Positions 19,085-28,321 of a stretch of DNA of 45,808 bases are shown here, piece after piece. Origin of the DNA: Paludibacteraceae bacterium (GTDB lineage Bacteria; Bacteroidota; Bacteroidia; Bacteroidales; Paludibacteraceae); NCBI GenBank assembly GCA_016292775.1, contig JAEDFN010000010.1, positions 1 to 45,808 of the forward strand, read 5' to 3'. A program made the position numbers and the translations under genes. How positions within the stretch are numbered: position 1 is the first letter of the stretch; each line of letters begins with the position of its first letter. The notes beneath the pieces were generated by a model, which did no database searches, was not told the DNA's origin, and worked only from the letters and a program-made list of their open reading frames with translations.

Positions 19085-19746
19085 TTCTTTTGTACAAGCA
19101 CCCAAGCATCGGGGAATTTATCTGATATATTGTTAATTTTTGATTTAGCCTGCAAATATTCATCACAAGAAATAAGAAGCACTCTATACATTCCCTTTTC
19201 ATTAATAACAATAATAGGGGAATATTCAGGCATCATAGAATTCTTAAGTTTTTCTGCATTCTCTTTCTTTGAAAAACTTCCAATAACTACATGATAATTT
19301 TTCAGTTGAACTTCTCCTTGACCTTCTACTACATCAAATTTTTCGGAACGAGTAACTTCTTTTGGTTTTTCCTGATTTTCTACTACAGTTTTTTGATCCA
19401 TAGCCTTAGCAGAATCTTTAATAATAGGAGCAACAGTAGCAACTTCATCATTTTTCATTGGTTCATCCTTTACTATATCTTCTTCTTTAACTAAGGTAGG
19501 TTCTTCTACAAACTCGTCATTACTAATAATTGTATGATTATCAGAAAGAGGCACAACTTCTGCAATAGCTTCTTCTTGAACTACATTAATATCATTATTT
19601 GTATTGTTTTCCTGCTTAACCAAATTGACTGTTTTTTTAGCCTTTGCAACAGCATAAGGGCCCGGAACATCTTGAATTTTACAGCTACATACTAAAAAAG
19701 AAGCAGAAACAACAAATAGTACTTTTACAAAATATCTCATAATCAT
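19081..19746 (-). CDS. SPOR-domain lipoprotein
   Basis: The 221-residue product has a lipoprotein-type signal peptide with candidate lipobox LVCSC (Cys20 or Cys22). A long acidic, low-complexity linker rich in Glu, Val and Asn follows (~35-140). A C-terminal SPOR domain completes it (~147-221, NYHVVIGSFSKKENAEKL ... GMYRVLLISCDEYLQAKSKI ... DAWVLVQKK). SPOR domains bind denuded glycan strands of septal peptidoglycan, so a role at the division site is likely. An alternative start lies two codons in (19740). It is the first gene of an operon with rnz, to which it is coupled by a 4-base overlap. Confidence 0.85.
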   Translation of the reverse strand: MIMRYFVKVLFVVSASFLVCSCKIQDVPGPYAVAKAKKTVNLVKQENNTNNDINVVQEEAIAEVVPLSDNHTIISNDEFVEEPTLVKEEDIVKDEPMKNDEVATVAPIIKDSAKAMDQKTVVENQEKPKEVTRSEKFDVVEGQGEVQLKNYHVVIGSFSKKENAEKLKNSMMPEYSPIIVINEKGMYRVLLISCDEYLQAKSKINNISDKFPDAWVLVQKK

Positions 19747-19778
19747 AAAATAAAAATTATACTAAATTTCATCGAATG

Positions 19779-19810
19779 CAAAGATAAACAATATTTTTCA
19801 AATCATCAAA
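19779..19810 (-). promoter_or_regulatory. Promoter of the SPOR-rnz operon
   Basis: On the minus strand TATCTTTG (19779-19786) is preceded, after a 20-base spacer, by TTTG (19807-19810). It lies about 33 bases before the start codon. Confidence 0.7.
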
Positions 19811-19823
19811 AAAGCGATGAAAA

Positions 19824-20717
19824 CTAAGGATTATTCTTTCTCTCCATATAAAGTTGCCATGAATTGAAAATATTTTGCCACACTACATAACATCCGGCAG
19901 CTAAAGAGGAAAGAGGATTTAAATAAGTGTTACACATCCAAATAGCTAATATTGTATTTTTTTGGCCTAACGATTGTCCGCTTGCAATAGTATTTCCATA
20001 TGCTTTTCCAACAATTTTGCCCAAGAAGAATTGTAAAGCACATGTAAATAAAGAGCCTATTGCCAATAATATCTCCGTATATCCATCTGCGGGCTGCTCT
20101 ATCAATGCTTTTACGGTAATACCCATAGCAAGAGCGAGAGCTACTGCCCACAAGTAAAAAGCAAGACCACTTATATTAGCTAATTTATCATGAAATTTTG
20201 GAGTAAAATAATTCATTAACTGAGCTAATAAGAATGGACATATTAATAATGGAAATATCTTGCGAATAATAATCCAGAAAGCCTCAAAAAACGACATATT
20301 ATTTTCTGAATGAGTAACCAAAGGGAAAATTAAAGGTACTGCAATAGCAACAGCAATATTACACAATAAGGTATATGTAGTAATACTTGCTACATTACCA
20401 TGTAATTTTCCGGTTACCACGGCAGCAGCTGTTGCTGTAGGGCAAATAATGCAAACCATCATACCCTGTGCTACTATTTCATTAAAAGGGCTAACAATAT
20501 AATAAATCAATACGGCACCGAATATTTCAATTAACAGCAACCATATATGGTTTGTATTAAAATGAATATCCTTCAACGATATCTTACAAAAAGTAAGTAA
20601 CAGCATACAAAAGATAAGAATGGGAGAGAGGAAAGAGATATATCCCATGACCTTATATCCCACCCCACCAACTACCATTGCAATCGGAAGAGTCCAATCT
20701 TTTAAAAACTTCAACAT
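19824..20717 (-). CDS. BASS-family (bile acid:sodium symporter-like) transporter
   Basis: The product has 297 residues with ~9-10 membrane helices. The overall pattern (PILIFCMLLLTFCKISLKDI, MMVCIICPTATAAAVVTGKL with CNIAVAIAVPLIFPLV, and a second half with YGNTIASGQSLGQKNTILAIWM) is that of the BASS/SBF superfamily found in many Bacteroides. Here the ICPTA and SGQSLGQKNT segments stand for the crossover helices. The name reflects the superfamily; the substrate is unknown. It starts 8 bases after the stop of the MFS gene, so both belong to one transcript. Confidence 0.75.
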   Translation of the reverse strand: MLKFLKDWTLPIAMVVGGVGYKVMGYISFLSPILIFCMLLLTFCKISLKDIHFNTNHIWLLLIEIFGAVLIYYIVSPFNEIVAQGMMVCIICPTATAAAVVTGKLHGNVASITTYTLLCNIAVAIAVPLIFPLVTHSENNMSFFEAFWIIIRKIFPLLICPFLLAQLMNYFTPKFHDKLANISGLAFYLWAVALALAMGITVKALIEQPADGYTEILLAIGSLFTCALQFFLGKIVGKAYGNTIASGQSLGQKNTILAIWMCNTYLNPLSSLAAGCYVVWQNIFNSWQLYMERKNNP

Positions 20718-20725
20718 ATATTCAA

Positions 20726-21925
20726 TCAGTTTACTCTGTTATTATTAAAATGGCGTACTACATATGAATAGAAAAAAATCAAAGAGATTATACATAATAT
20801 AGTACCAAAAATATAAACCACGGAAAAAGAATATTTTTGAGAAATAGCACCACCTGAAATTAGGCCGATACCAATACCTACATCCCATGAGGTAAGATAT
20901 GTTGAAGTAGCAGTACCACGTTGATTATGTTTACCTAAGCAAACAAATAAAGTATTAAAAGCGGGGAACATAGTACCGAATCCGGCTCCAACAAAAAAGG
21001 CAATCAATAAAAATACAACATCAATAATCGAATGATAATATAAAGCTATCCAAGAGCACATTGCCAGCATAAAATAGCAGAAAATTACATCTATAATACC
21101 GGCAATTATCACTTGTGTAATATACCCCTTATCAACAAGTTTTCCGGAAAACAAGCGAGAAATCATCATTCCTATAGCCATAAACGTAAAGAATAATCCG
21201 CTTGAAACATTCAAATCCAATTCCTTGGCATATAGAGCAATATAAGTAGAAGTAACACCATATGGAATTGAAAGTAATAATAATGCAATTCCGGCAGGTA
21301 TACCATTTACCAAAATAAATCTATCAAGAGATATTGGAGTATTATTTGATGGTATTATTTTTGTTTTTGTTTTCACATGGGAAGCAAGGCAAAGACCTAT
21401 TGCACCTGATATAATAGAGAATAGAAATATCAAATTAAATGAAAAGTAATCATGTAAAAACAGGCCAACCATAGGGCCGATAGCCATAGCAATATTATTA
21501 GCAAGCCCGTAATATCCAAGTCCTTCACCTCTACGAGATGCAGGCATAATATCAATAACAATAGTATTTCCCGCTACCGTTACTATTCCAAAGGCAAGAC
21601 CATGAATAGCTCTAAAAAACACTACCATAGCTAATGAAACCGCTACAATATATCCACCAAAAATGGTAGTAAACAATAAATAAGTTAATAAATAAAGAGG
21701 TTTACGGGAAAACATATCCAAGATATATCCGGCAAAAGGGCGGACAATAAGAGCAGCAATGGTATAACAAGATAAGACAATACCAACAAGGCCATTAGAT
21801 GCATTGAAACACTCTTGCAAATAAAAAGGCAAGATCGGCATTAATAAATAGAAGGCAAAAAATAAGAGAAAATTTGCTCCTAAAATGCAGAAAAAACTAC
21901 CGGTAAATAATTTATCCTTTGTCAT
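20726..21925 (-). CDS. MFS transporter (drug/sugar efflux type)
   Basis: The 399-residue product has 12 predicted helices. MFS features include a first helix FFAFYLLMPILPFYLQE, the loop 2-3 motif RPFAGYILDMFSRKPLYLL (close to G-x-x-x-D-R-x-x-R-R/K), FRAIHGLAFGIVTVAGNTIVIDIMP (motif B/C region) and GRISRLFSGK-like MISRLFSGKLVDKG in the second half. It resembles the arabinose-efflux permease-type branch. The substrate is unknown. It leads a two-gene operon with the BASS-type transporter. Confidence 0.85.
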   Translation of the reverse strand: MTKDKLFTGSFFCILGANFLLFFAFYLLMPILPFYLQECFNASNGLVGIVLSCYTIAALIVRPFAGYILDMFSRKPLYLLTYLLFTTIFGGYIVAVSLAMVVFFRAIHGLAFGIVTVAGNTIVIDIMPASRRGEGLGYYGLANNIAMAIGPMVGLFLHDYFSFNLIFLFSIISGAIGLCLASHVKTKTKIIPSNNTPISLDRFILVNGIPAGIALLLLSIPYGVTSTYIALYAKELDLNVSSGLFFTFMAIGMMISRLFSGKLVDKGYITQVIIAGIIDVIFCYFMLAMCSWIALYYHSIIDVVFLLIAFFVGAGFGTMFPAFNTLFVCLGKHNQRGTATSTYLTSWDVGIGIGLISGGAISQKYSFSVVYIFGTILCIISLIFFYSYVVRHFNNNRVN

Positions 21926-21994
21926 TTATACATTTAAATATCAACAAATTACAGCACAACAACCTATATTTTTGTGGTAATTACAAATCGTATG

Positions 21995-22002
21995 CAAAGG
22001 TA
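21995..22002 (-). promoter_or_regulatory. -7 element for the MFS-BASS operon
   Basis: TACCTTTG on the minus strand lies about 70 bases before the MFS start. No good -33 element at the normal spacing is visible. Confidence 0.5.
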
Positions 22003-22050
22003 ATGTAAATTTCAATGCTATTATTCAGAAAAAAAGAAAATAATAAGCAC

Positions 22051-23892
22051 TTATTTTACAGACAAGATTTTATCTATATCAAATTGATTGAGGGTTTTTA
22101 TAATAACAGAGCCATCCGGAGCCAAATAAGGATTTGTACTATCAAAAAGAGAATGAAGCACATCTTTTCTTTGATCTGCAGATAGCAAAGAAATCTTTTT
22201 TAATTGAGAATAATTTAGTGCTACCGATTGAGCCAATATAGATTTCAAAGAATCTACACCATTAGCTTCGGCTTTGATATTATCAATCACATCATGCAAC
22301 ATAACTGTAACATCTATCGATTCATCACTAATAAGGGCAGGAATTGCCTCTATTTGAATCATATTTTTACCAAAATCAGAAAGTACAAATCCTAAATTAT
22401 TTAGTTCCACTTCCACTTCATTAAGGATACATTGCTCATCTTCAGTGATATCCATAATTTCCGGGAACAATAATTTCTGACTTATAGACAACCCTTGATT
22501 ATCCACCAATTTTAATACTTTATCGAAATAAATCCGAAAATAAGCTTTTTTCAAATCAACAACATATAGATTTTTCGATACAAAAAGTAAATATTTCTCA
22601 TTATATAGTATAGATTCAGTAAAAGAAAAATCTAATGAGTCTTTGAAATTATCGTTCTCTAATGGGATTAATGAATCGGACAAATCATTTTTATTATTAC
22701 CAATATTAACATCGAAATCGGCATTACGTTTCGACTCGAACATCGACTCCCAATTTCGAACATTACCATTTCCATGAGTGTTATTAAAAGGGTTATAATT
22801 AGGATTATATGATATTTGAGGCATCTTAGGCACTTCATTTTTCGAAACAAGGGGCATATCCACTTTCCCTTCTACATCGAAATCAATAGGGGGGATAATA
22901 TTAAATTTTCCCAAAGATTCTTTTATAGCAACAACGAGAATAGACCATATTTCCCGTTCATTTTCGAATTTAATTTCCGTTTTTGTAGGATGAATATTTA
23001 CATCAATAGTAGCCGGATCTACGGTAAACGAGAGGAAGAACATTGGTAAAGAATCGCTATCAATCATGCGGTCGTAAGCTTGTGCTACTGCCCTACGGAA
23101 GTAAGGATGATTCATATATCTACCATTGACAAAGAAATATTGAGGCACATTTTTCCCTGCGCTTTGAGGTATTCCAACATAGCCTTCGATTTTTGCTATA
23201 ACGGTATCTACCTCTACGCGTACCAATTGTTCTACAATATTTCTACGTTTTCGAGAGAAAACGTCAACAATACGTTTTTTTTGATTAGAAGCTATTAAAT
23301 CAAAAATAATATCCTTATCTTGATACAAACGGAAAGCTATATTTGGATTAGCGAGAACTATACGATACATCTCTTGGATAATATTTCTCAATTCCGTTTC
23401 ATCTGTTTTAAGGAACTTACGTCTTGCAGGAACATTAAAAAACAAATTTTTAATTGTAAATTGAGTTCCTTCAGGGCATTGAACTATTTCTTGAGATAAT
23501 ATTTTAGACCCCTCAATAGTAATAGCAGTACCTAATTCGGCATCTTTTAATTTTGTTCGTAAGTCTACCTGTGCCACTGCAGCAATAGAAGCAAGGGCTT
23601 CACCCCGGAACCCCATTGTAGAAATAGCAAACAAATCATTTGCATTATTAATTTTACTTGTGGCATGCCTCTCAAAAGCCAAACGAGCATCTGTTTCAGA
23701 CATACCCTTACCATTATCTATTACTTGAATAGAAGTTTTTCCGGCATCTTTTACAATAACGGTAATAAGAGTAGCGCCTGCATCAATAGAGTTTTCGACT
23801 AACTCTTTCACCACCGATGCAGGGCGTTGAATAACTTCACCTGCTGCTATTTGATTTGCAACAGAATCGGGAAGAAGATGAATAATATCCAT
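22051..23892 (-). CDS. mutL: DNA mismatch repair protein MutL
   Basis: The 613-residue product has the GHKL ATPase motifs VKELVENSIDAGAT (Glu33, Asn34, Asp37), VIDNGKGM and TMGFRGEALASIAAV, then the MutL transducer segments FFNVPARRKFLKTD and VNVHPTKTEIKFENE-like IDVNIHPTKTEIKFE. The N-terminal ~335 residues are strongly conserved. After a disordered linker comes the C-terminal dimerisation region. Where many MutL proteins have DQHAxxER-type residues, this one reads VDLKKAYFRI (Asp446-Tyr451), so the metal-binding endonuclease motif seems absent. The gene directly abuts the upstream small membrane-protein gene (no gap). Confidence 0.96.
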   Translation of the reverse strand: MDIIHLLPDSVANQIAAGEVIQRPASVVKELVENSIDAGATLITVIVKDAGKTSIQVIDNGKGMSETDARLAFERHATSKINNANDLFAISTMGFRGEALASIAAVAQVDLRTKLKDAELGTAITIEGSKILSQEIVQCPEGTQFTIKNLFFNVPARRKFLKTDETELRNIIQEMYRIVLANPNIAFRLYQDKDIIFDLIASNQKKRIVDVFSRKRRNIVEQLVRVEVDTVIAKIEGYVGIPQSAGKNVPQYFFVNGRYMNHPYFRRAVAQAYDRMIDSDSLPMFFLSFTVDPATIDVNIHPTKTEIKFENEREIWSILVVAIKESLGKFNIIPPIDFDVEGKVDMPLVSKNEVPKMPQISYNPNYNPFNNTHGNGNVRNWESMFESKRNADFDVNIGNNKNDLSDSLIPLENDNFKDSLDFSFTESILYNEKYLLFVSKNLYVVDLKKAYFRIYFDKVLKLVDNQGLSISQKLLFPEIMDITEDEQCILNEVEVELNNLGFVLSDFGKNMIQIEAIPALISDESIDVTVMLHDVIDNIKAEANGVDSLKSILAQSVALNYSQLKKISLLSADQRKDVLHSLFDSTNPYLAPDGSVIIKTLNQFDIDKILSVK

Positions 23893-24219
23893 TTACATTG
23901 ACAAATAATCTAAAGAAGAGAAATAGAGATAAGCAACTATAACGAGTAAGATTAGAATAATAATCAACAATCTAATATTAGAAGTCCTCTTTTGACGTTT
24001 AAAGTCGCTATTATTATTGACTTCAACGCCATCTTCATACATACGACGAAAAGAACCTCTTTTTATAGAAGTAACAAAAGGTTTATTCTCATCCTTAATA
24101 CCTAATTCTTTATTTACCCTCTCTTCACGTTCTTGACGTTCTTCTTTCTCCGGATCGTAATAAATAAATTTATGTCGATAAGGACGTGGTTTTGGGGTTT
24201 TAAAAAAAGAAATTCTCAT
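23893..24219 (-). CDS. Conserved small membrane protein upstream of mutL
   Basis: The 108-residue protein has a basic N-terminus (MRISFFKTPKPRPYRHKFIYYDPEKEE), a highly charged middle and one C-terminal membrane helix (~83-101, RLLIIILILLVIVAYLYF). It could be a tail-anchored or single-pass inner-membrane protein. I recognise the N-terminal pattern (MRISxxKxPxPxxxxxxxxYYDPEKE) as a recurring Bacteroidetes hypothetical but know no function. It sits 9 bases after the guanylyltransferase gene and ends exactly where mutL begins. Confidence 0.75.
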   Translation of the reverse strand: MRISFFKTPKPRPYRHKFIYYDPEKEERQEREERVNKELGIKDENKPFVTSIKRGSFRRMYEDGVEVNNNSDFKRQKRTSNIRLLIIILILLVIVAYLYFSSLDYLSM

Positions 24220-24228
24220 AAGATTATA

Positions 24229-25302
24229 TTAAATATATTCATCTTTAAATTTTTCTTCTGCATCTTGTACGAATTGGCGTATTTTAGCTTCTTCATCGCG
24301 TTTACAAATAAGTAGTACATTATTATTTCTTGCGATAAGGTATCCATCCAATCCATCTACAACAGCCAATTCACCTTTAGGTAATATTACAATATTATTA
24401 TTTGCATCATAAAGTAATGAATTACCATTGACTACATTATAATTACCATCTTTATCAGAGATATCATAAAATGAATTCCATGTACCGAGATCAGACCATC
24501 CAAAATCTGCTTGCATTACGTAAACGTTTGAAGATTTTTCCATAATACCATAGTCGATAGAGACATTTTGGCATAAAGGGTATATTTTATCAATAAAAAG
24601 TTGCTCTTCAACCGTATTATATACATCATTACCGGATTCAAATTTATCAGCCAATTCCGGCAGATATTTTTCAAATTCTTTAATAATGACATCAGCTCGC
24701 CACAAGAACATACCGGAATTCCACACAAAATCTCCCATAGAAACGAATATTTTGGCCATTTCAAGATTGGGTTTTTCGGTAAACGTTTTCACTTTTCTCA
24801 AGTTAGAAGAGCCCATTTCCATTTGTATATAGCCATAACCGGTTTCCGGACGGGTTGGTTTCATACCCAAAGTTAAGAGTACATCTTCTTTACTGATAAA
24901 ATCAAGACCTGCATTTATCACTTTGGTATACTCTTTCTCGTTAGTAATTAAGTGATCAGAGGGCAATACCAATAATTTTGCAGAAGGATTCATCTTATAA
25001 ATTTTGTAAGTAGCATAAGCAATACATGGGGCAGTATTACGCCTGAGAGGTTCTAAAAGCACTTGATTTTCAGACAATTCAGGCAGCTGTTGTAAAATTT
25101 GTTCTTTATAATATTTATTGGTAACGACAAAAATATTTTCGGTAGGAATAATACCTTCAAGTCGGTCAAAAGTCATCCTAAGTAAAGAACGACCGGTACC
25201 TAAAAAATCAAGAAATTGCTTTGGTTGCTTGTTTGTACTAAAAGGCCAGAAACGGCTGCCAACACCTCCGGCCATAATAATGCAATAGTTATCTTGTATC
25301 AT
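24229..25302 (-). CDS. manC: Mannose-1-phosphate guanylyltransferase
   Basis: The 357-residue nucleotidyltransferase makes GDP-mannose from GTP and mannose 1-phosphate, the precursor for mannosyl and fucosyl residues of surface glycans. The N-terminal signature IIMAGGVGSRFWPFSTNKQPKQFL binds the nucleotide and metal. LPSDHLI, TGYGYIQ, FTEKP, NSGMFLWRAD and FGWSDLGTW are the conserved sugar-nucleotide motifs. It lacks the C-terminal isomerase domain of bifunctional ManC proteins, as is common in Bacteroidales. It is the first gene of an operon with the small membrane protein and mutL. Confidence 0.95.
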   Translation of the reverse strand: MIQDNYCIIMAGGVGSRFWPFSTNKQPKQFLDFLGTGRSLLRMTFDRLEGIIPTENIFVVTNKYYKEQILQQLPELSENQVLLEPLRRNTAPCIAYATYKIYKMNPSAKLLVLPSDHLITNEKEYTKVINAGLDFISKEDVLLTLGMKPTRPETGYGYIQMEMGSSNLRKVKTFTEKPNLEMAKIFVSMGDFVWNSGMFLWRADVIIKEFEKYLPELADKFESGNDVYNTVEEQLFIDKIYPLCQNVSIDYGIMEKSSNVYVMQADFGWSDLGTWNSFYDISDKDGNYNVVNGNSLLYDANNNIVILPKGELAVVDGLDGYLIARNNNVLLICKRDEEAKIRQFVQDAEEKFKDEYI

Positions 25303-25334
25303 ATTTATAAATTATAATTCTATTTTTCACTTTG

Positions 25335-25366
25335 CTAAGTTAGTCATTTTTTTTTATTCCTACAAA
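25335..25366 (-). promoter_or_regulatory. Probable promoter of the manC-mutL operon
   Basis: On the minus strand TAACTTAG (25335-25342), one base off the TAnnTTTG consensus, is preceded after 20 bases by TTTG (25363-25366). It lies about 33 bases before the start codon. Confidence 0.5.
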
Positions 25367-25474
25367 TATTATTCCACTAATTAAACAAAATAATTATTAC
25401 CTTAATTACCAAACAATTACCAAAAAATTGTTATTATCCCTTATATTTAAAAATAATAATTAAAAAAAATTGAC

Positions 25475-25482
25475 TACCTTTG
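25475..25482 (+). promoter_or_regulatory. -7 element immediately upstream of priA
   Basis: TACCTTTG ends only 6 bases before the priA ATG (25489). Transcription normally begins about 5-8 bases downstream of this element, so the mRNA would have little or no leader. A -33 box at the usual spacing is not evident in the A/T-rich upstream sequence. Confidence 0.6.
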
Positions 25483-25488
25483 TAGAAT

Positions 25489-27936
25489 ATGAATAAATAT
25501 GCGGAAATAATATTACCATTATCTTTAGATGGCACCTTCACATACTTTATCCCGGAAGATATTTCATCTTCAATACAAGTAGGAATGAGGGTATTAGTAA
25601 ATTTTGGTTCAAAAAAAATTTACACGGGTATTGTATATAGCATTCACAATAATCCGCCGGCGTACAATAAGATAAAACCAATATCTTTATTATTAGATAA
25701 CTGTCCATTTGTACTTGATTCTCAGCTTGTTTTATGGAATTTTATAAGCAAATATTATTGTTGTACATTAGGGGATGTATACAAAATAGCCGTACCATCT
25801 GCATTAAAAATAGAGAGTGAATCTTCATACGAAATTGTAAAATCCGATAACGTTGCTGAAATAGCAAAAGATGAGCAAATTATTGTAGACAAAATTCAAG
25901 ACAAAAATTTTTCTACTTCAAAATTATCATATTCGGAAATTAAAACTCTAAAAAAATTAATTGAAAAAGGAATTATTTCAGAAAAGAATAGTATCAATAA
26001 TCCGTATAAACCAAAATACATTACTGAGATAAAATTAAATGATAATATTCTTAACATCAACGCTTTGAACAATATCATAGCAGGAATAAAGAATTGTAAG
26101 GCACAAAAGAAGTGTTTGGAATATTACATTGAGCATTATGTAACTGACGACAATGGTGATATTTATGGGGCAAATATTAATATTGATGACCTTTGTAAAG
26201 CAAGTAACTCATCAAAAAACATTATAAACGAACTTATAAAGAAAGATATATTCTTGTCAAATACAATTCAAGTTGATTTTACCATTAACAAAAGTGATAC
26301 AATAACAAATACAAACGAATTAACCCCAATACAAGAGAAAGCCTACAAAGAAATAATAAATTCTTTTTCATCAAAAAACACTACTTTACTATATGGAGTA
26401 ACTTCATCCGGTAAAACCGAAATTTATATCAAATTGATAAAGAAATATTTTCAATTAGGCAAACAGATATTATTCATAGCACCGGATGCCGGCATTGTAG
26501 AGCAGTTAGAGCGTAAATTAAAACCATTTTTTGGAGATGATTTAGGAGTGTTCCATCCCTATATATCAGAAAACAGCAAAGTATCTACATACTTGAGAAT
26601 GCTATCCGATAATCCTTATAAAATTATCATTGGTATAAAGCAATCCATATTCTTACCATTTACAAATTTAGGGTTAGTTATTATTGATGAAGAGCATGAT
26701 ATCAATTACAAGCAATCGGAAATATCGCCCAGATATCATGTAAGAGACAGTTCCGTATATCTGGCGTATATACATGGGGCAAAAACACTATTAGGCAGTG
26801 CATCTCCATCGATAGAGACTTATTGTAACACACAAATAAATAAATACGGATTAGTATCCTTAACACAAAGATATAACAACACAGAGAGTCCTAAAATAAC
26901 ATTGATCGACACTAATGAATCATATAAAAAGCGACAGATAAGGGGGCATTTTTCGCACTATATGATTAAGCGAATAAATGAGACGATTTTTAATGGAGAA
27001 CAAGTAATACTCTTTCAAAACAGAAGGGGCTTCTCACCATTTGTGTCGTGTAAAGAATGTAATTGGGTACCAAAATGCCCGCATTGTGACGTCAGTTTAT
27101 CTTATCATTTAAATCAGAATAAACTAATGTGTCACTATTGTGGTTACACAATAACAAAACCGGATATTTGCCCTAATTGCCATACCGGACAAATAGATAG
27201 TAAAGGCTTTGGAACGGAACAATTGGAGCAAGAAACATCTTTATTATTTCCTGCATTTAAAATAGCCAGAATGGATACCGATACAGCAGGTAGCATCAAG
27301 AAATATACAAATATTGTAGAAAATTTTCAAGACAACCAAACCGATATACTCATAGGTACTCAAATATTATCCAAGGGATTGGACTTCTACAATGTAGGAT
27401 TGGTGTGTATATTAAATGCAGACAACTTACTATATCATCCTGATTTTAGAGCAGATGAAAGGGCATTTCAATTAATGACCCAATTATCGGGTAGAATAGG
27501 AAGGCACTTCTGTAAAAAAGGGGAAATGATTATTCAAACAACACAGATACATAACCCGATATTCAAATATCTTAGAGAGAATAATTATCAGCAATTCTTT
27601 CATGAACAAATGGTTGAAAGAAAGAATTTCGATTATCCTCCATTCTCAAGATTAATAAAGATAGTATTAAAACATACAGACTTACAAATTTGTATTGATA
27701 CATCTATAGTACTAAGTCAGAGGTTAAAGACGGTAATAAATCAAAATGTATCCGATAGCATAGAGCCCCCTATTCCAAGAATGCATAATAAATATATAAG
27801 ATACATATTGATAAAAGTAGACCAATCGGCTCAGATTTTCAAAATAAAAGCCACAATAAAAGAGGAGATAGACAGATTAAAGAAAGAAAAGAGATATAAT
27901 AGTACAATAATACAAACAGATGTAGACCCATATTAA
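25489..27936 (+). CDS. priA: Primosomal replication restart helicase PriA
   Basis: The 815-residue superfamily 2 helicase reloads the replisome at collapsed forks. The N-terminal 3'-DNA-binding domain (~1-100) is followed by a winged-helix region. The helicase core has Walker A GVTSSGKTE (303-311), DEEH (400-403) and LGSASPSIETY. The zinc-binding cysteine cluster follows (CKECNWVPKCPHC, CHYCG, CPNCHTG), then FGTEQLEQE, MDTDTAGSIKKY and ILIGTQILSKGLDFYNVGLV. All the usual cysteines are present. It appears to be monocistronic, and is convergent with the PG0541-like gene. Confidence 0.97.
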   Translation: MNKYAEIILPLSLDGTFTYFIPEDISSSIQVGMRVLVNFGSKKIYTGIVYSIHNNPPAYNKIKPISLLLDNCPFVLDSQLVLWNFISKYYCCTLGDVYKIAVPSALKIESESSYEIVKSDNVAEIAKDEQIIVDKIQDKNFSTSKLSYSEIKTLKKLIEKGIISEKNSINNPYKPKYITEIKLNDNILNINALNNIIAGIKNCKAQKKCLEYYIEHYVTDDNGDIYGANINIDDLCKASNSSKNIINELIKKDIFLSNTIQVDFTINKSDTITNTNELTPIQEKAYKEIINSFSSKNTTLLYGVTSSGKTEIYIKLIKKYFQLGKQILFIAPDAGIVEQLERKLKPFFGDDLGVFHPYISENSKVSTYLRMLSDNPYKIIIGIKQSIFLPFTNLGLVIIDEEHDINYKQSEISPRYHVRDSSVYLAYIHGAKTLLGSASPSIETYCNTQINKYGLVSLTQRYNNTESPKITLIDTNESYKKRQIRGHFSHYMIKRINETIFNGEQVILFQNRRGFSPFVSCKECNWVPKCPHCDVSLSYHLNQNKLMCHYCGYTITKPDICPNCHTGQIDSKGFGTEQLEQETSLLFPAFKIARMDTDTAGSIKKYTNIVENFQDNQTDILIGTQILSKGLDFYNVGLVCILNADNLLYHPDFRADERAFQLMTQLSGRIGRHFCKKGEMIIQTTQIHNPIFKYLRENNYQQFFHEQMVERKNFDYPPFSRLIKIVLKHTDLQICIDTSIVLSQRLKTVINQNVSDSIEPPIPRMHNKYIRYILIKVDQSAQIFKIKATIKEEIDRLKKEKRYNSTIIQTDVDPY

Positions 27937-28007
27937 TAAAAAAGTGGGCGACATACACATGCCACCCACCCATCAAAAATTTAAAAATATGAAAACAACA
28001 GAGTTTA

Positions 28008-28301
28008 TTATACAGTTTGTTCAATATTCCAAACAAAGGCTCTAACACCAACCTCCTTATTTCTATTATCCAACTTTTTAACGGCAGACAATATTTCAGG
28101 AACTTTCTCGTCATCAACAACTGTAATGACGGCGGAATTCATTTCCGGCCAAGTGTGAGTACCTCTTCTAGGTTCACCACCATTAGTACCACGACCTTGA
28201 ACCTGTTCAAAAAAAGTGAAGCCTCTAATTCCTAACACATCAAGAAAATATTCTACTCTTTCAGTATTTGCTTGGTTAAAAACTATAAATACAGATTTCA
28301 T
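28008..28301 (-). CDS. PG0541-family transporter-associated protein
   Basis: The product is a 97-residue cytoplasmic protein with no signal peptide. It matches from memory the Bacteroidetes family typified by Porphyromonas gingivalis PG0541, which lies beside an RND efflux operon there too. Characteristic segments are VFIVFNQANTERVEYFLDVL, GFTFFEQVQGRGTNGGEP, GTHTWPEMNSAVITVVDD and VRAFVWNIEQTV. The size and beta-alpha-beta pattern suggest a PII-like/ferredoxin-like fold. This is a fold inference only; ligand and partner are unknown. It begins 20 bases after the RND permease gene and closes the efflux operon. Confidence 0.85.
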   Translation of the reverse strand: MKSVFIVFNQANTERVEYFLDVLGIRGFTFFEQVQGRGTNGGEPRRGTHTWPEMNSAVITVVDDEKVPEILSAVKKLDNRNKEVGVRAFVWNIEQTV

Positions 28302-28321
28302 AATATATGGTATTAAAAGTG

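Noticed and set aside
27937..28007. Weak GTGGG/CCCAC repeat between priA and the PG0541-like gene
   Set aside because: The stem is only about 5 bases with a 16-base loop and no T run, too weak to call a terminator.
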